Positions 12,643-23,902 of a stretch of DNA of 64,000 nt are shown here, piece by piece. The position numbers and the translations under genes were made by a program. Numbering within the stretch: position 1 is the first letter of the stretch; every line of letters starts with the position of its first letter. The notes under the pieces are model-generated. The model was not told the DNA's origin, ran no database searches, and saw only the letters and a list, made by a program, of their open reading frames with translations. Where the stretch lies: contig CM065387.1 of the NCBI GenBank assembly GCA_033060915.1, forward strand, positions 44,223,501-44,287,500, in the 5' to 3' direction. This stretch comes from Euryodendron excelsum. Lineage: Eukaryota; Streptophyta; Magnoliopsida; Ericales; Pentaphylacaceae.

Positions 12643-12669
12643 GGGGGGGGGGGGGGGGGGGGGGGGGGG
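12643..12669. repeat. 27-bp poly(G) tract followed by poly(A)
   Basis: An uninterrupted run of G is preceded by a T run, and a run of A follows at 12683-12700. It lies in the LARD-2 internal region, where LARD-1 has an ordinary mixed sequence (about 35440-35460). Confidence 0.9.
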
Positions 12670-12938
12670 TTTCTATATAAACAAAAAAAAAAAAAAAAAA
12701 CTAGTAATCTCCCTCCTCCTAACTAAAGTCATGCAATGTCTCCAATGCATGAGAGCAAAACACGGAATGCAATTGAATTGTAGAAGAAGAGAAAATAGGG
12801 TGCCTAATGCACCCCCCCAACTTATAATAAGAACATAATTAACAAAACAAAGAAACAAAACAACTACTCCTACTCCTACTCCTACACAAATTGGGGAGAG
12901 AATTACCCAATGCCACAAAGTAGGAACTTGTCATCATC

Positions 12939-13237
12939 TCACACCCCTAAACTAGAGATTTTTAAAGAGTTCATGCAAGCATAAAAATAAACAATGGCCA
13001 CTTCTTTGATGAACTCAAAGATGTAACTTTGAAGCACATAAGGGTAATAAGGGTCATAATATGTAGAAAATAAAGAATGATCATGCACAAAGGTGCCAAT
13101 GATGCTCATGCCTTGAAGTGCTTGACCCTCCCCTTCTTCTTGGTCGGCCACGAAAATGATACTTGGTTCAAAGGTTGGGACATGGAGCTGCAAAAGCTCC
13201 GGAAGAATAGGACTAGGTGCTAGAGGCGTAAAAGTAG
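12939..13237 (-). pseudogene. C-terminal part of the conserved LARD reading frame (LARD-2 copy)
   Basis: Residues such as TPLAPSPILPEL, MSIIGTFVHDH, FSTYYDP and FEFIKEVAIVY align without gaps of note to the LARD-1 frame at 35687-36020. A single TGG-to-stop change before DDD-x-F separates it from the ending …GIG. The N-terminal part is at 18057-18850, beyond the 4.8-kb insertion. No known domain is recognised. It is described as a LARD-encoded protein of unknown function. Confidence 0.65.
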
Positions 13238-14595
13238 TGTCACACCCCACTTTTTGAGGGTCCAAGGTCCTTTCGGCTCAGAGACCCTAAAGCACGGAAC
13301 TCTGTCACTATAACTCATCCTCCTAGAAGGACAAGTGCGACTAGGTTTGAAAATTGGTTTGACTAAGGGCTTGTTAGAAAAATAGGAGTCGCCACCTAAC
13401 TTGATTAAGGTGAGTTAGGGCACCTAAAACTAAGTGTTAATCTGAAGATTAAACTTAAGGTTTTTGAAAATGGTTTTGAAAACTCCCTCACGAGAGGGTT
13501 TTTAAGAAAATAGGTTGTTTGGCAACCTTTGGAAAGATTTAAGCCCTTTTGGAAAATGACTCCATTTTGGTCATTTGAAAATAGAAATCTATGGTTCGGG
13601 GGTTGGTTACGTGTAGAGAAGATATCCTAAGATCATCACCCTATCCCGCCCTTTTGGTACCTACATGTCTAATCACCCTTTGTTCACTCACTAGAATAAC
13701 CGGTTACCATTGTCCACTTAATATCCACTTTAGAATTTTGAAAACGAGGTTTAGTCATCACTTTTTGGATGGATGATGCATGATGCAAGTTTTTTGAAGA
13801 ATTTTGAAAATAATAAGGGTTTTGAAAGAGTTTAGAATAGGAACTTTGAATTGATTAGAATTTTTGAAAAAGGGATTGGGGTTGAAATAAAAGTTATGAC
13901 GCACCATTTTAGGTTGCTTCGTATCTCATTTGGCGAGAATCAGGTCATTCGTAGTTCGGGCAAGAGTCTGCTGGAAAATAGGCACATTAGGGCCTTTGGA
14001 AGGTTTGAAGATACTTGGAGGTCTTCGGAGAAGTTTAAGACACTTTGAGATATTTGGAAGTTGAAGACTCTTTGTGGTCTTGGAAGTTGAAGACTCTTTA
14101 TGGTCTTGAAATTTTTGACTTGAAATTGGATGGTGGAGTGTTTTGAAAATGTTTTTGGATCAACTTAAAGGAGTTTTGGAAAAATGTTTTGGCATAACTC
14201 AAGAGAACTTGAAAGTGTTTTTGAAGTCTTGTTTTGAAGACCTTGAAGGTATGATTTTAGAATATGTTGAAGAATTAGTTTTTGAAAGTGGCTTTTGAGA
14301 ATGGATAAGGGTTTGGAATCCTAATATGGACAACCTTAGAGGTTGTTCTTGATTTATCACTTGTCCTTGGGATCCCTAACCATGAGAGGGCTAGGGACAC
14401 CTTCGGTTTGTGACTTTTTGAAAACATTTTTGGAAATGTCTTGAAGATGGAGTGTAATGACATTTGAAGAGTTTATGGAGGTGGTTTTTTGAAATCATGA
14501 GAGTAGGGGGTATTGGAGAAATGGATAATGAGAATAGTTTAAAATTGAAAGATCCTTTAGAAAAGGGTTCAAGAGTTGGAACCTTGAAGTATACT

Positions 14596-14905
14596 AACCT
14601 AGGTTGGGTTGGCCTAGGGTTAGGGGTGACCTAAGGTTAACTAACTTGGGTTGGTTTAACCTAGGGTTAAGATAACCTATGGTTAAATAACTTGAGTTAG
14701 GTTAACTTAGGGTTAAGATGACTTAAGCTTAAGTTAACCTAAGGTGAGTGAACTAGCGTCAAGTTAACCTAGGGTTAGGTAACTAGGGTTAAATTAACCT
14801 AGGGTTGGACAACTAGGGTCAAGTTAACCTAGGTTTGGTCAACTAGGGTCTAGTTAACCTAGGGTTAGACAACTAGGGTCAAGTTAACTTAGGGTTAGAT
14901 TGAAA
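14596..14905. repeat. Minisatellite, units about 30 bp (AAGTTAACCTAGGGTTAG-like)
   Basis: At least eight degenerate units contain TTAACCTAGGGTT and AACTAGGGTC. The CCTAGGG/TTAGGG flavour recalls plant telomere repeats by chance, but the unit is about 30 bp and TTTAGGG is not tandemly repeated. Confidence 0.85.
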
Positions 14906-17559
14906 AATGGTTTTGGAAGTTAGTTTAATGCACTTTTGGAAAGAGTTTTGAAAAACAAAACATGTTATGCAATGGACTTTGGTGGACAACCCTTTGGAAG
15001 ATCATTTCCATGAAAATTTTGGCTCTAGCCAAGAATATAATTTATATGGTTGGTGATTGGAGACCATTCCAAGGAAGGTTTCCTCATGGCCATTATAACC
15101 ATAATCTTGACAAAAGTGTAAGGGGTTCGAAAATCAACATGGTGATGACAACTTTTTAAGGCACCATTTTTAATATAAAGATGGAGAGAATGCATTTTTG
15201 AAAATCATTTTTTGAGAAAGATTTTGAAAACCATTTTTCAAGGAGACCATTCCATCAAGAGAGGGTTCATATGACCAAACAAAAAGGAGACCACTCAAGA
15301 GAGGGTTCTATGGGGCCATTCCAACTACTAATCTTGAAAGAGTGGAAACCTTGGGAATTTAGAGAGCTAAAAAACAATCCCTATGCAAGTTAAAATGTCA
15401 TGATACCAAGGTGAGAGTTAAGGGGTTAGAAGGGGATTTTCTAAGGCATAATTTCTAAGGTCCCATTCTCAGCTTCAAGGAGCCAACTCTTGAAACAATT
15501 TTTGAAAGAAATATAAAGCTTAGTAAGCCATTGAGTTTAAGAGTAATGTAAGCATTATAGAACATGACAACAAGCATAAAATGAAGCCAAGCATACAAGA
15601 CATGATCAAAATAGTAACATGCAAGGGGTCATGATCATATACAAGGCTTTTAGGCTACACCACATAAACAAGGGGCTCCTAAGCCATACCATCTCAAAGT
15701 AGGCTAGTGAGAGGTCCCCCTACACGGTGGCTCTCACTTACTTTCCTCTAAGTATGATCTAAGAGCCCTCTTGGCTCAAGCATGCAAGAATGGGGGGTTG
15801 TGGATGGGGATTAAAATAGAGAATAGCCTAAGTAAGCTAGGAGGGAGAAGAGAAGAGTAGGGGAAGACACAAATGTAAAAGGAATACCACCTTTTGCCTT
15901 CAACACACTTATAGTCTTCAATGGATGTCTTGATTGGAGCTTCAATGACTTCAAGAAGGCTCGAGGGGTTGGAATGGAGTGTGTAATGGTGTATAAGGCC
16001 TTATAGGTGAAATGTATAGGCTTGAGAGAGGTAGAATCTAGCCTAAGTGTTGGAGGGGTGGAATATATGTAAGGATTCAAGGTTCTGGAGCAGTTTTAGC
16101 AAAGCTTCGCAACGATTTCGGAGATGGACTATGTAAAGGGGTGGCCTAGTATTTATAGGCAATCTGGAACAGTCCTGGCGCATGTGCTACATGCACCTGG
16201 CCAAATTTTGACCTAGCGTATGTAGGACATGCGCAGGTACTGTTCCATTGCCAGAATGACACGTGGCACCCTGTGTACTGGATAAATCTCGACTGTTGAT
16301 CGAAAGTTGGTCGATCTGATCAAAATTTGAGCTCATGTAGCATACGCTCCATCACCAGGAAGGTTCGAAAGTTGGTTGATCTGATCAAAATTTGGTCGAT
16401 CTGATCAAAATTTGAGCTCATGTAGCATACGCTCCATCACCAGGAAGGTTCGTCCAAACTTTGTCTCAATAATTGAGTCAATCAGGAAGGTTTCGGGGGA
16501 ATTGGTCACACTCGGGATCTTCTCCTAGGGCTTCCGATGAACTTTCATGTTTTTGAAAAGTTTGAATTGTGTTTGGAAGCATGGGATATCGTCTCGGGAA
16601 GCATGCATAAAAGGACACTTTTACGGAGTGTTTGTGATACTCTCCGAGGGTGTTTGAAAGTGGCTGTTTTTGTTTCGTGTGGTCGAGGCCTTCGGGAAGC
16701 GATCCTTTCGATCGGATCGTACTGATGGAAAGTACTCTGGAAATATTTTCAGAAATTCCCAGGTTTACATATTTCTCAAGTTGTTGGATTGTGCATTTCA
16801 ATAAGGGAATTGGGAAAAAAGTCAACCTTGGCAGAGCGTCTGCGAGACGTTTCATGGGTTGTCAAAAGTAACTGGGTTTGAGCCATACGATGAAGGGCTT
16901 CGAGAAGCGATCTATCCAATCAAGCCATATCGATGGAAAGATCTATGAACAAGCTTTCGAGAATTTTCTGGTTTACGCGTTTCTCAAGTCAGTTGACCAT
17001 GCGTTATAACCAGGGAATCGGGAGAAAAGACAATTTAGGCGGAGCATCTGCGAAACGCTCCAGGGAACTTTTATCAAGTCGTTTGAGTTTAGTGTCGCAG
17101 GGTCCTCCTCGGGTTAAACAAAGATGTACGGTGAAACTCTTTGCTCGAAATCCCAAGGCCGGTGCTGTTTTAGGGCATATTTGGATTTCCAGGGGCAAAA
17201 CGATCATTTTGATCGGGATTAGCTGGAAATGGTCAGGAATGGTTTGGTGTGTTGTGTTAAGCATGTAAGGTTGTTCAGGGATAGTTTTGGGAGAGTCTTT
17301 TACCGTTCGGCAAGGTTGGTGCAGTGTTGAGGTGTTCAGGGACAAAACGGTCATTTCGACCGGAGTGGGCCGGAATAGGACCGGATTTGGACCAAATGGC
17401 ATGCGAGGGATGCCTAATGGTTTAACAATACTTTGAAAGGATGGACTTATCATTTTGAGAGATTTTGAACTTTCCCACAACGTGCCTAGAGGCCCAAGGG
17501 GCGGGTTTGGTCATTTTTCATCGAGTCGGGCTAGCAGGCGCTGGTGTTGACCTAGGTGT

Positions 17560-17895
17560 TGGTTCCTGAGACCGCCCGGTCTCCGAAAACTACCTGTGCG
17601 GTGTTGGTCTCTAAGAACACCCGGTCTTAGAGAACTACCTGTAGGGGTGGTGATGGTTCTTGAGAACACCTAGTCCCAAAAAGCTACCTGAATTGGTGGT
17701 GTTGGTCTCTAAGAACGTTCGGTCTTGGAGAACTACCAAATGACGGACATTATACGTTGGCGGGCTAGCAGGCGCCAAAAAGAACCGTCTGGAACTTGAT
17801 GACGTGTTGATCCCCAAGATCGCCCGATCCTAGGAAGCTACCTGGATGGCGTTGGTCTCCAAGACTGCCTGGTCTAGAAAGCTACCTGAAATAAC
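17560..17895. repeat. Minisatellite, units about 65-70 bp (GGTCTCTAAGAAC…ACTACCTG)
   Basis: Units contain TTGGTCTCTAAGAACACCCGG, then TCTTAGAGAACTACCTG. They repeat about five times with substitutions, up to a last copy ending GAAAGCTACCTGA. Confidence 0.75.
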
Positions 17896-18056
17896 AGTGC
17901 TTATGGCTTCCGCGAGTCCTTGTGGACCCGCAAAGCGACCAGTTGGCTAGATTATAGGTTGAAAGGCTCATCTTGAACCTGCATGTGTTGTAATATTGGA
18001 AAACTTAGTCTAGTCGGGCCGGAGATTTTCGAGTGGGCAAAAATGGGCTGCTTACA

Positions 18057-18850
18057 AGTAGGGATCTCAAGATCCCTAGACATGGTACGAATGGCCTCTA
18101 GACCATTAACATCCCCATTGACTTGCACATCCCCAACATCTAATGAACCAACATCATCATTAAGGGTAATCTCAGTACTACTCTTCTCTTCTTGTTTGGA
18201 GTCCCCAATTTCAGACTCCTCTCTCTCAAATCCTTCTCTCTCACCCTTTAATGGCATCTTTTCCTTCACCTCGTCAATAATAGGCATAACTTCCCTTGGA
18301 TCCAACACCTTGGGAAGAATAACAGCCCGTTGCATATCCTCCTCCTTATCATGGTCCACCCTAAGAACATCGTTCCTTGGATCAGACATCTCAGAAACGT
18401 TGATGTTCTCTATTTCGTGTTCATTCTTAAGGGCGATAAAGGAGAGACCTTGGTCATAACAACTCATGTATGGAATCGTGAACATCTCATATGTAGGATC
18501 ATCTCGAGGTTGAGCTGAAAGCTCTTCCTTCTCGTGATCCATTGCCCCTTGTGTTAACAAGGCCAATCATTGATCTAGTTCATCTAATTCGTGACGAATT
18601 TGTGCAAAAGTGTCATCTTGTGCCTCATTATTTGTATCATTGAACCCTGAGGACAAACCAGTGTGATATGGCATGTAACATGATTGTATGTTCTCTTGAT
18701 TCTCAACAAAACATTAATAAAATGGTGAAGGTTATGTCTCATGAAACGTGTAAGGTGAAGTAAAAGGTGAACATGAATCATAAGCATATGATGGAAACAA
18801 AGGTGGTTCATGGTAGTATGGCTGTTGTGGTGGTTGTTCATAAAAAGTAT
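18057..18850 (-). pseudogene. N-terminal and middle part of the conserved LARD frame (LARD-2 copy)
   Basis: An open segment (18566-17952, about 170 codons before the insertion) is acidic and polar, with EREESEIGDSKQEE and ITLNDDVGSLDV. The latter matches EIGDSN and ITLNDDVG of LARD-1. Upstream in the same frame there is a single stop near 18566, then a Pro/Tyr-rich stretch (PPYTFYEQPPQQPYYHE) and a coiled-coil-like IRHELDELDQ segment. The layout of a Pro/Tyr-rich N terminus, a heptad-like stretch and an acidic middle is shared with LARD-1. The function is unknown. A gag-like remnant is possible but not shown. Confidence 0.6.
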
Positions 18851-19223
18851 ATGGTGGAGCGTGAGAGCTCCACTAGTGGATAATACTCTTGTGGTTCTGC
18901 AATGTAGAACCAAGGATAATCCATGAACAATATGCATGCTAGACCAACCAACAAGCATATGAAAACATCATATCCTCCCAATCCCACAACAAAGATACGC
19001 CAACTTAATAGTATCACAAAAACTATATACAAATCAAACAAAATAAATGTAAAAGAAAGAGTAAAAGAAAGAAACAAAATCTATCATGGTATCACACAAA
19101 AAATGAAACGAAATTACCAATGGCCTAAGCTAAAGATTCCTTCGTCGTGGTAGATGGATGGAGATCCAATCCACCAATTGATCTTCAACCCAAACCTTGT
19201 TAGTGCTCGTCTCGTGCCTTTGG

Positions 19224-19241
19224 TCCCCAGCAACGGTGCCA
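19224..19241 (-). other. Mutated tRNA-Asp primer-binding site of LARD-2
   Basis: The plus strand reads TCCCCAGCAACGGTGCCA. It differs from the perfect site at 3676-3693 by two transitions. It lies six bases from the LTR at 19248. Confidence 0.75.
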
Positions 19242-19247
19242 AAAACT

Positions 19248-20960
19248 TGACTCACCCCCAAATGTAGTATTCCCACAATTGGAGTTAGTTACCCCGCAAG
19301 AGTACGGAGGTCGCAATGAAGTATAAACCAGACAAAATCGATATCGTTCTCTCCTAAGAGACCTAGCCAAATATAGGCTCTAGCACTCAACTCTCACCAA
19401 CCTAACCTAGGATTGAATTGTAATTATGTGAGGAATTAGATCTAAAACAAAAAGGAAAATAAAAGGACCGAAAATCTTTTAGTTTTTGATGGGGTTTTGA
19501 ATTACTAAACTATTGCAATGAAAATTAAAGCAATAAATAACTAGACAATTAAATTAAAGCAAACTGAAATTAAAGTGTCGGGATTAATTGTTCCAACCAA
19601 TTAGCAATAAACACGAGGTGTCCCTTAGAAATTCAACTCCTAGAATAAATCAAGTTTATAGATTCATGGACGAATGCCATCAATTCGCGCAATGTATATA
19701 CTGAGTGAAGACTCACGTATACCCGTTACCGGACAAAACCAATCGACCAAGTTTTCAATGGTTTCTAGAATGAAGAACAACAAGAACAATACAAACACAA
19801 TATTTAGCTTGAAAATTCGAAATACACCCTCCTGTGGTCAACTAAGACCTCCAATCGGTTTTCACGCTCAATCCCGAGATGGGGGAAGTTAGCTACCCAT
19901 ATTCAACAAGAAATAACTTCGACATAAAGGAATACAAACTAGAAATACGAATTTAAAGCAAGAAAATAAGTGGAAACACGAATTTAAAGCAAGAAATTTG
20001 AAGAACTTGTATTTAAACTAATGTATAAGAGATTACAAGTGCAATCAAACAACAACCAAATTAAATCTAAGCTATTCTAAGCTAAAAACTATAAAAACTA
20101 CCTAAAATAGTCGCCTCTCGCCGCCCCTAGCTTCCATATCTCGAACAAAAATGAAAATGGGTATTTATAGGTACAAGGTTCGAACCCTAAAATTTGTCAG
20201 ATTTTTTCCTTACCGTTCGAATGGCTAAATGGGCGTTCAAACGCCCGACCAATTCTGGGATGCAAGCTCTTGGGCCGTTCAAATGGCTGCCTGGGCATTC
20301 AAACTCTGAACCAATTTTTTAACCGTCTGTTGAAGCTCAATTTTGACCACTTTAGAAATAGATTCAACCAATCTACATTAGAGGCAAAATTATAACCCTT
20401 GAAGTCTTCTTTCCAACGCCGCAAACATCAGCTTAATCAAAGATTGGAGTAAAAAGTTATGTCCAAAATACCGAGATAGGTTTTTCAGTGAATTTTTGAA
20501 ATTTGCCTTGGCGTTTGAACGGCAAGGCAAAAATCAAATTTTTAGCTCTTGGGCCGTTCGAACTCTGGGTTTGGGCGTTCAAATGGTAATTTTCCCCTGT
20601 TTTCACTTTTTCTTGATTTTGAGGCCTTTCGGAGCCAAATTGGTCGATGCCCGTTAGATGCAAATATTTGTAACTTGATGAGATCATTCCAATGGTGTAG
20701 GACTCAAGTCATTCGGACATCCGTAGCAAAATATGACCTCCTTTCGCGGGATTTTGCCAGACGGGATTTTCTCATTTTACATGCCACAAGTCCCAGATCA
20801 TCATTAAAGCTCCAACTCCATCTCTTTAGCATTAAAAACCTGAAAAGACAACCAATTTGGGATTATTCACAATATACAAACAATATAATACAATTACACC
20901 TATTCTAAGCCTAATAAAGGCACATTAGAGACAAATGATTGCACTTTTGAGGTGCAATCA
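19248..20960 (-). repeat. 5' LTR of LARD-2 (about 1.71 kb)
   Basis: On the plus strand it begins TGACTCACCCCC and ends TTTTGAGGTGCAATCA. It carries the family landmarks, including CCTAACCTAGGATTG, and GTTCGAACGG-type motifs at 20212-20590. It is clearly more divergent from LARD-1 than LARD-A is, and closer to the partial LTR at 1-934. Confidence 0.8.
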
Positions 20961-20965
20961 AACAT

Positions 20966-21215
20966 TCCATGTCAAAATCTTCATTGGAAATTAAAACGGA
21001 ACACCTAGAGTGCAGGGCAAAGGCTATCTCTTGTCCTTTCTATCCCCCTTGATTTGCCTCCTCTTTGCATCTTCATATCTTTTCTCCATTTCAATTAGTT
21101 GTTCCATTACGTTGTCTTCAATCCCCTCAAAACTAATCCCCAGCTCTTTCCCAATCTTGATGATGTTCTGAGCTTCGTGGATACACCTAGCTTCTAGTTC
21201 TTCCACATTAATGTT
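20966..21215 (-). mobile_element. LINE-A 5' part: ORF1 tail and first codons of ORF2
   Basis: On the minus strand a 60-codon frame (21206-21024) has an acidic/basic sequence (GKELGISFEGIEDNV, LIEMEKRYEDAKRR) that ends in a stop. About 40 nt later ORF2 begins with MKILTWNV (ATG at 20984). That start is the common beginning of plant LINE endonucleases and continues in frame at 9033. The 5' end is truncated near 21215, where the polygalacturonase 3' flank begins. Confidence 0.75.
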
Positions 21216-21504
21216 ATTGAAAAAAAGTTGTACTTTGAAGCTACCTTAAAGGGGAATAAGATAACCAAACATGAACTTTTAGTTCATTCAAGAAAAGCAC
21301 ATGTTCTTACAATTATTATTTGTAATACAACCAAAATGGGGCTTGAACTATACCACTTGCAAGGGCAGGCTCCACGCCCATAGAGCTCATACCGCCACAG
21401 GCTCAAGCAAGTACCTTCATTTTTGGAGATATTCCCCTAACTCAACCTAAACACTGGTGTGAGGGACAAAAACATATGATTTCCCTGTCTTATCTTTTCC
21501 TTCC
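21216..21504 (-). repeat. PG1 3' flank, duplicated downstream of PG2 and PG3
   Basis: The sequence around 21240-21440 (AATACAACCAAAATGGGGCTT, CACTTGCAAGGGCAGGCTCC, CTCATACCGCCACAGGC) recurs at 51185-51345 and 62960-63160. It sits just after the stop codon in each case and probably includes the 3' UTR. I did not identify a clear poly(A) signal. Confidence 0.8.
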
Positions 21505-23827
21505 CTACAAGCAGCTTGTGGGCTCAACTGAACCAGCAGTAGATCCTCCGGCATTAGAACACGAAGCTTGGGCTGGTTGATTCCTATAGGTGATGGCTAC
21601 ATCTTCCAACCTTATCCTGCTGCATGGATGTTGTTTACTACAATCAAATTTCACAGCTACTTCTGTTGCCGATGATCCATGAATGTCTTGATATGTCACA
21701 TCGCTAATCTGCACACCCGAAACCTGCATGCCAAATAAAAATTTAGAGGAGTAGTAGTTAGTTTTTCAAGTTCTTAGAAGAAGGGAAGGTACTTTTATTT
21801 ACATACACTAATGCTAATTATTGGTTTAAACCAAACCAAAATAAGCCTTCCCGAGGTCAAGTTGGGTATTATTACTTGACCAAAAAGCAAAAAAAAAATA
21901 TATATATATATAGTTTTCCACAAACACCCTTAGGAAATCTTACCTGATTGGGGCAATTTCCGTTGTCTGGGCAGTAATTTTGATCTATGATGATGGGGTT
22001 TTGGACATTGACCATAGTAGCATGCTGGAAGAGCACACCCCTAACAAATCCATTGCTAGGCCTGCTCCAAGTCTTTATCCTAACACCATTTTGTGTACCC
22101 ATAAACGTAACCGTTTTAACTGTCACATTTTGGACACTAGGTTCTTGCAAGTCCTTGCCTAGACTCCCAATGCTGCATCAACCATACAAGTACAAACATA
22201 TATTAGCACAATATATATATATATACACTAATGAAATGCAACATATAAGTCTTCGGTCATGGGAATGGTATGTATATATAACTCTTACCTAACGCCATGG
22301 CCAGGGCCGCAAGCAATGTTCTCAATCCACATGTTCGTAGTGTCAGGGCCTATTGAGATACAATCGTCACCGGTTGCAATCTTGGAGTTCAAAATTGTTA
22401 TGCCTGAAGATGATACAACGTGAATGTCGTCGGTGTTCGGGCTGTTGCTTGAGGTTGAGAATTTCACTCCTTGTAGCTTGACGTTGTTGCAGCTGTTGAC
22501 AACTATGTGGAACATCTGACTATTTAGCGAAGTTAATCCGCTGACAACAATGTTGTTCGAGTTGCTAAATTCTAGTGTCAGCAGTTATACACAAGGGAAC
22601 TACAATTACTTCAATGATCTAAAATTTCTACAAAAAAAATATAAATAAAAAAAAGGAAGAAAAAAGAAACCAATTAATAAAGATTGTTTTATAGGTGCCA
22701 ACAAGGGCCACTAGTAACTACTCAATCAGCTGATTCTTTTAGCACATGAAATTACTAGGAACCAAAAGGCAAGCAAGCTAACATGGCCTAAGCATATAGT
22801 TGACCTTTGACACTTAAAAAAACTAGCTTACAAGCAATGTTAGGAAGACAGAATCTCTTCTGCAATAATATGAGATCTTGTTGACTGGCTCTCTGCCTTT
22901 CTCTATGAGGTTCATTGAGTTAAAACTTAAAACTAGGCTTTGTGGCACTATAGAATACATACACACATATACATAGATTTCTGCTTAACCCAAAATTGGA
23001 GCAAAGTGTTTCAGTTCAATTCATAGAAGGGTTTCCCAAATCCCAGAAAGTGAAATATTAGTTTAAATCAGAGATCTCCCTCCTGAAAGAGGACAAATAT
23101 TCAATGACATGGTATCAATTACTGTCACTTATATTTAAGTATTATACAATGAACCTGTCAAATACATAAAAAGAAAAAAATCATAATGCAAGTAGTATAT
23201 TATTTTTCTATTGAAATTTTTTTCATAAAAGACCCCAGAAATTATTAGTGGACCAAATATGGCAAATTTTTCATAATTGGAAGTATTCTTTGACACCCAA
23301 TTTTTTTATTCTTGGAGCACCCATGTAGTGTAAGGACTGAACTACCCCAATAAAAGAATTAGGTACGAAGGTAGAAAAGGACAGAATAGTCTTTGACATA
23401 CCGTAGCTCCAGTAGGGCAACCCTTGCCAGAGGACTTGCAAGCCCAAAGACCAGTTCCTCGACCATCAAGGGTTCCAACGTAGATGGAAACACCGCTGAC
23501 ACGCTCAAATAAGAGCCAGTTGACGCCGTTTCCAAGAACACGGTAATTGGAGGGAGCCACAAGAGTTCCGGCTATACGAATGGTGATGGCGCTGTTCTTG
23601 CACTGCCCGCCGAAGATTGTTTTGCCAAGCAAGTATATTCCCTGCGGCACGTAGATAGTGACCGGCTTTGCCGAGCCACAAGCTGTAGCCCATGCATTGA
23701 GGAAGGACAGGGTTGAATCGGACTTCCCATCTCCTTTGGCTCCAAAATTAACCACATTGTATGTTGTTGCAGTTGCTAATGATCGGTAGTAGAAGATGAG
23801 CACAAGTGTGGGAAGAAGAGAAGTCAT
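21505..23827 (-). pseudogene. PG1: polygalacturonase (GH28), probably a pseudogene
   Basis: The homologous exons lie at 23827-23402, 22578-22289, 22172-21944 and 21723-21505 (426, 290, 229 and 219 nt), which would encode 387 residues. The enzyme family hydrolyses alpha-1,4-galacturonan of pectin in the cell wall. The N terminus looks like a signal peptide (TSLLPTLVLIFYYRSLATAT). Motifs GDDC, GPGHG and RIKTW are intact. There are three lesions. The intron 1 acceptor reads TG where PG2 has AG. The catalytic motif NTDG is NTDD. The YGGTLDG motif is YVGTLDG. The start was chosen because an ATG 90 bp upstream (23917) lies on the far side of the TATA box and PG2 aligns from here. The other donors and acceptors are GT/AG. 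Confidence 0.85.
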
Positions 23828-23894
23828 GGATTGCACTATTTTGATGAGAAAGAGAGAGAGAGTTGGTGGTGAGAAGTCCAAGTTGTTTGAGAGG

Positions 23895-23902
23895 TATTTA
23901 TA
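23895..23902 (-). promoter_or_regulatory. Putative TATA box of PG1
   Basis: The minus strand reads TATAAATA, 68 bases upstream of the ATG at 23827, with a CT-rich leader (23848-23860) in between. PG2 has TATACATA in the same place. Confidence 0.6.

Larger units (their letters stand above)
13238..18056. mobile_element. 4.8-kb TGTCACACC…TTACA insertion with 5-bp TSD, probably a giant solo LTR
   Basis: The block starts TGTCACACCCCACTTTTTGA and ends GGGCTGCTTACA. It is flanked by AGTAG at 13233-13237 and 18057-18061, and LARD-2 coding sequence continues on both sides. I find no reading frame with a recognised domain and no internal second LTR or primer site. Sequence contents are G/T-rich repeats, two minisatellites (14596-14905, 17560-17895) and a local duplication (16299-16451). 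Long LTRs of this size occur in the Tat/Ogre group of Ty3 elements, but that assignment is only a guess. Confidence 0.7.
9039..20960 (-). mobile_element. LARD-2: LTR element with only one LTR, inserted in LINE-A, carrying two younger insertions
   Basis: On the minus strand there is a 5' LTR (20960-19248), a PBS (19241-19224), an internal region with the conserved LARD frame, and an internal 3' part ending at 9039. Collinearity with LARD-1 is clear: for example 9039-9130 matches 33930-34025. The 3' LTR and about 90 bp of adjacent internal sequence are absent. Even so, the block is flanked by a perfect 5-bp duplication AACAT (9034-9038 and 20961-20965) inside the LINE-A endonuclease start. The insertions at 10132-12252 and 13238-18056 account for about 6.9 kb of its 11.9 kb. 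Confidence 0.8.

Noticed and set aside
14596..14905. Interstitial telomere
   Set aside because: Units are about 30 bp and TTTAGGG is not repeated head to tail.
16478..17480. Overlapping 110-160 codon frames on both strands near 16.5-17.5 kb
   Set aside because: They lie inside the 4.8-kb insertion in a GC-richer stretch where open frames arise by chance, and no motif or conserved frame was seen.
3699..20960. Reading the LTR at 3699-5432 as the missing 3' LTR of LARD-2
   Set aside because: That LTR has its own primer site and internal sequence on the left, is much closer to LARD-1 than to the LARD-2 LTR, and LARD-2 has its own target duplication at 9034.
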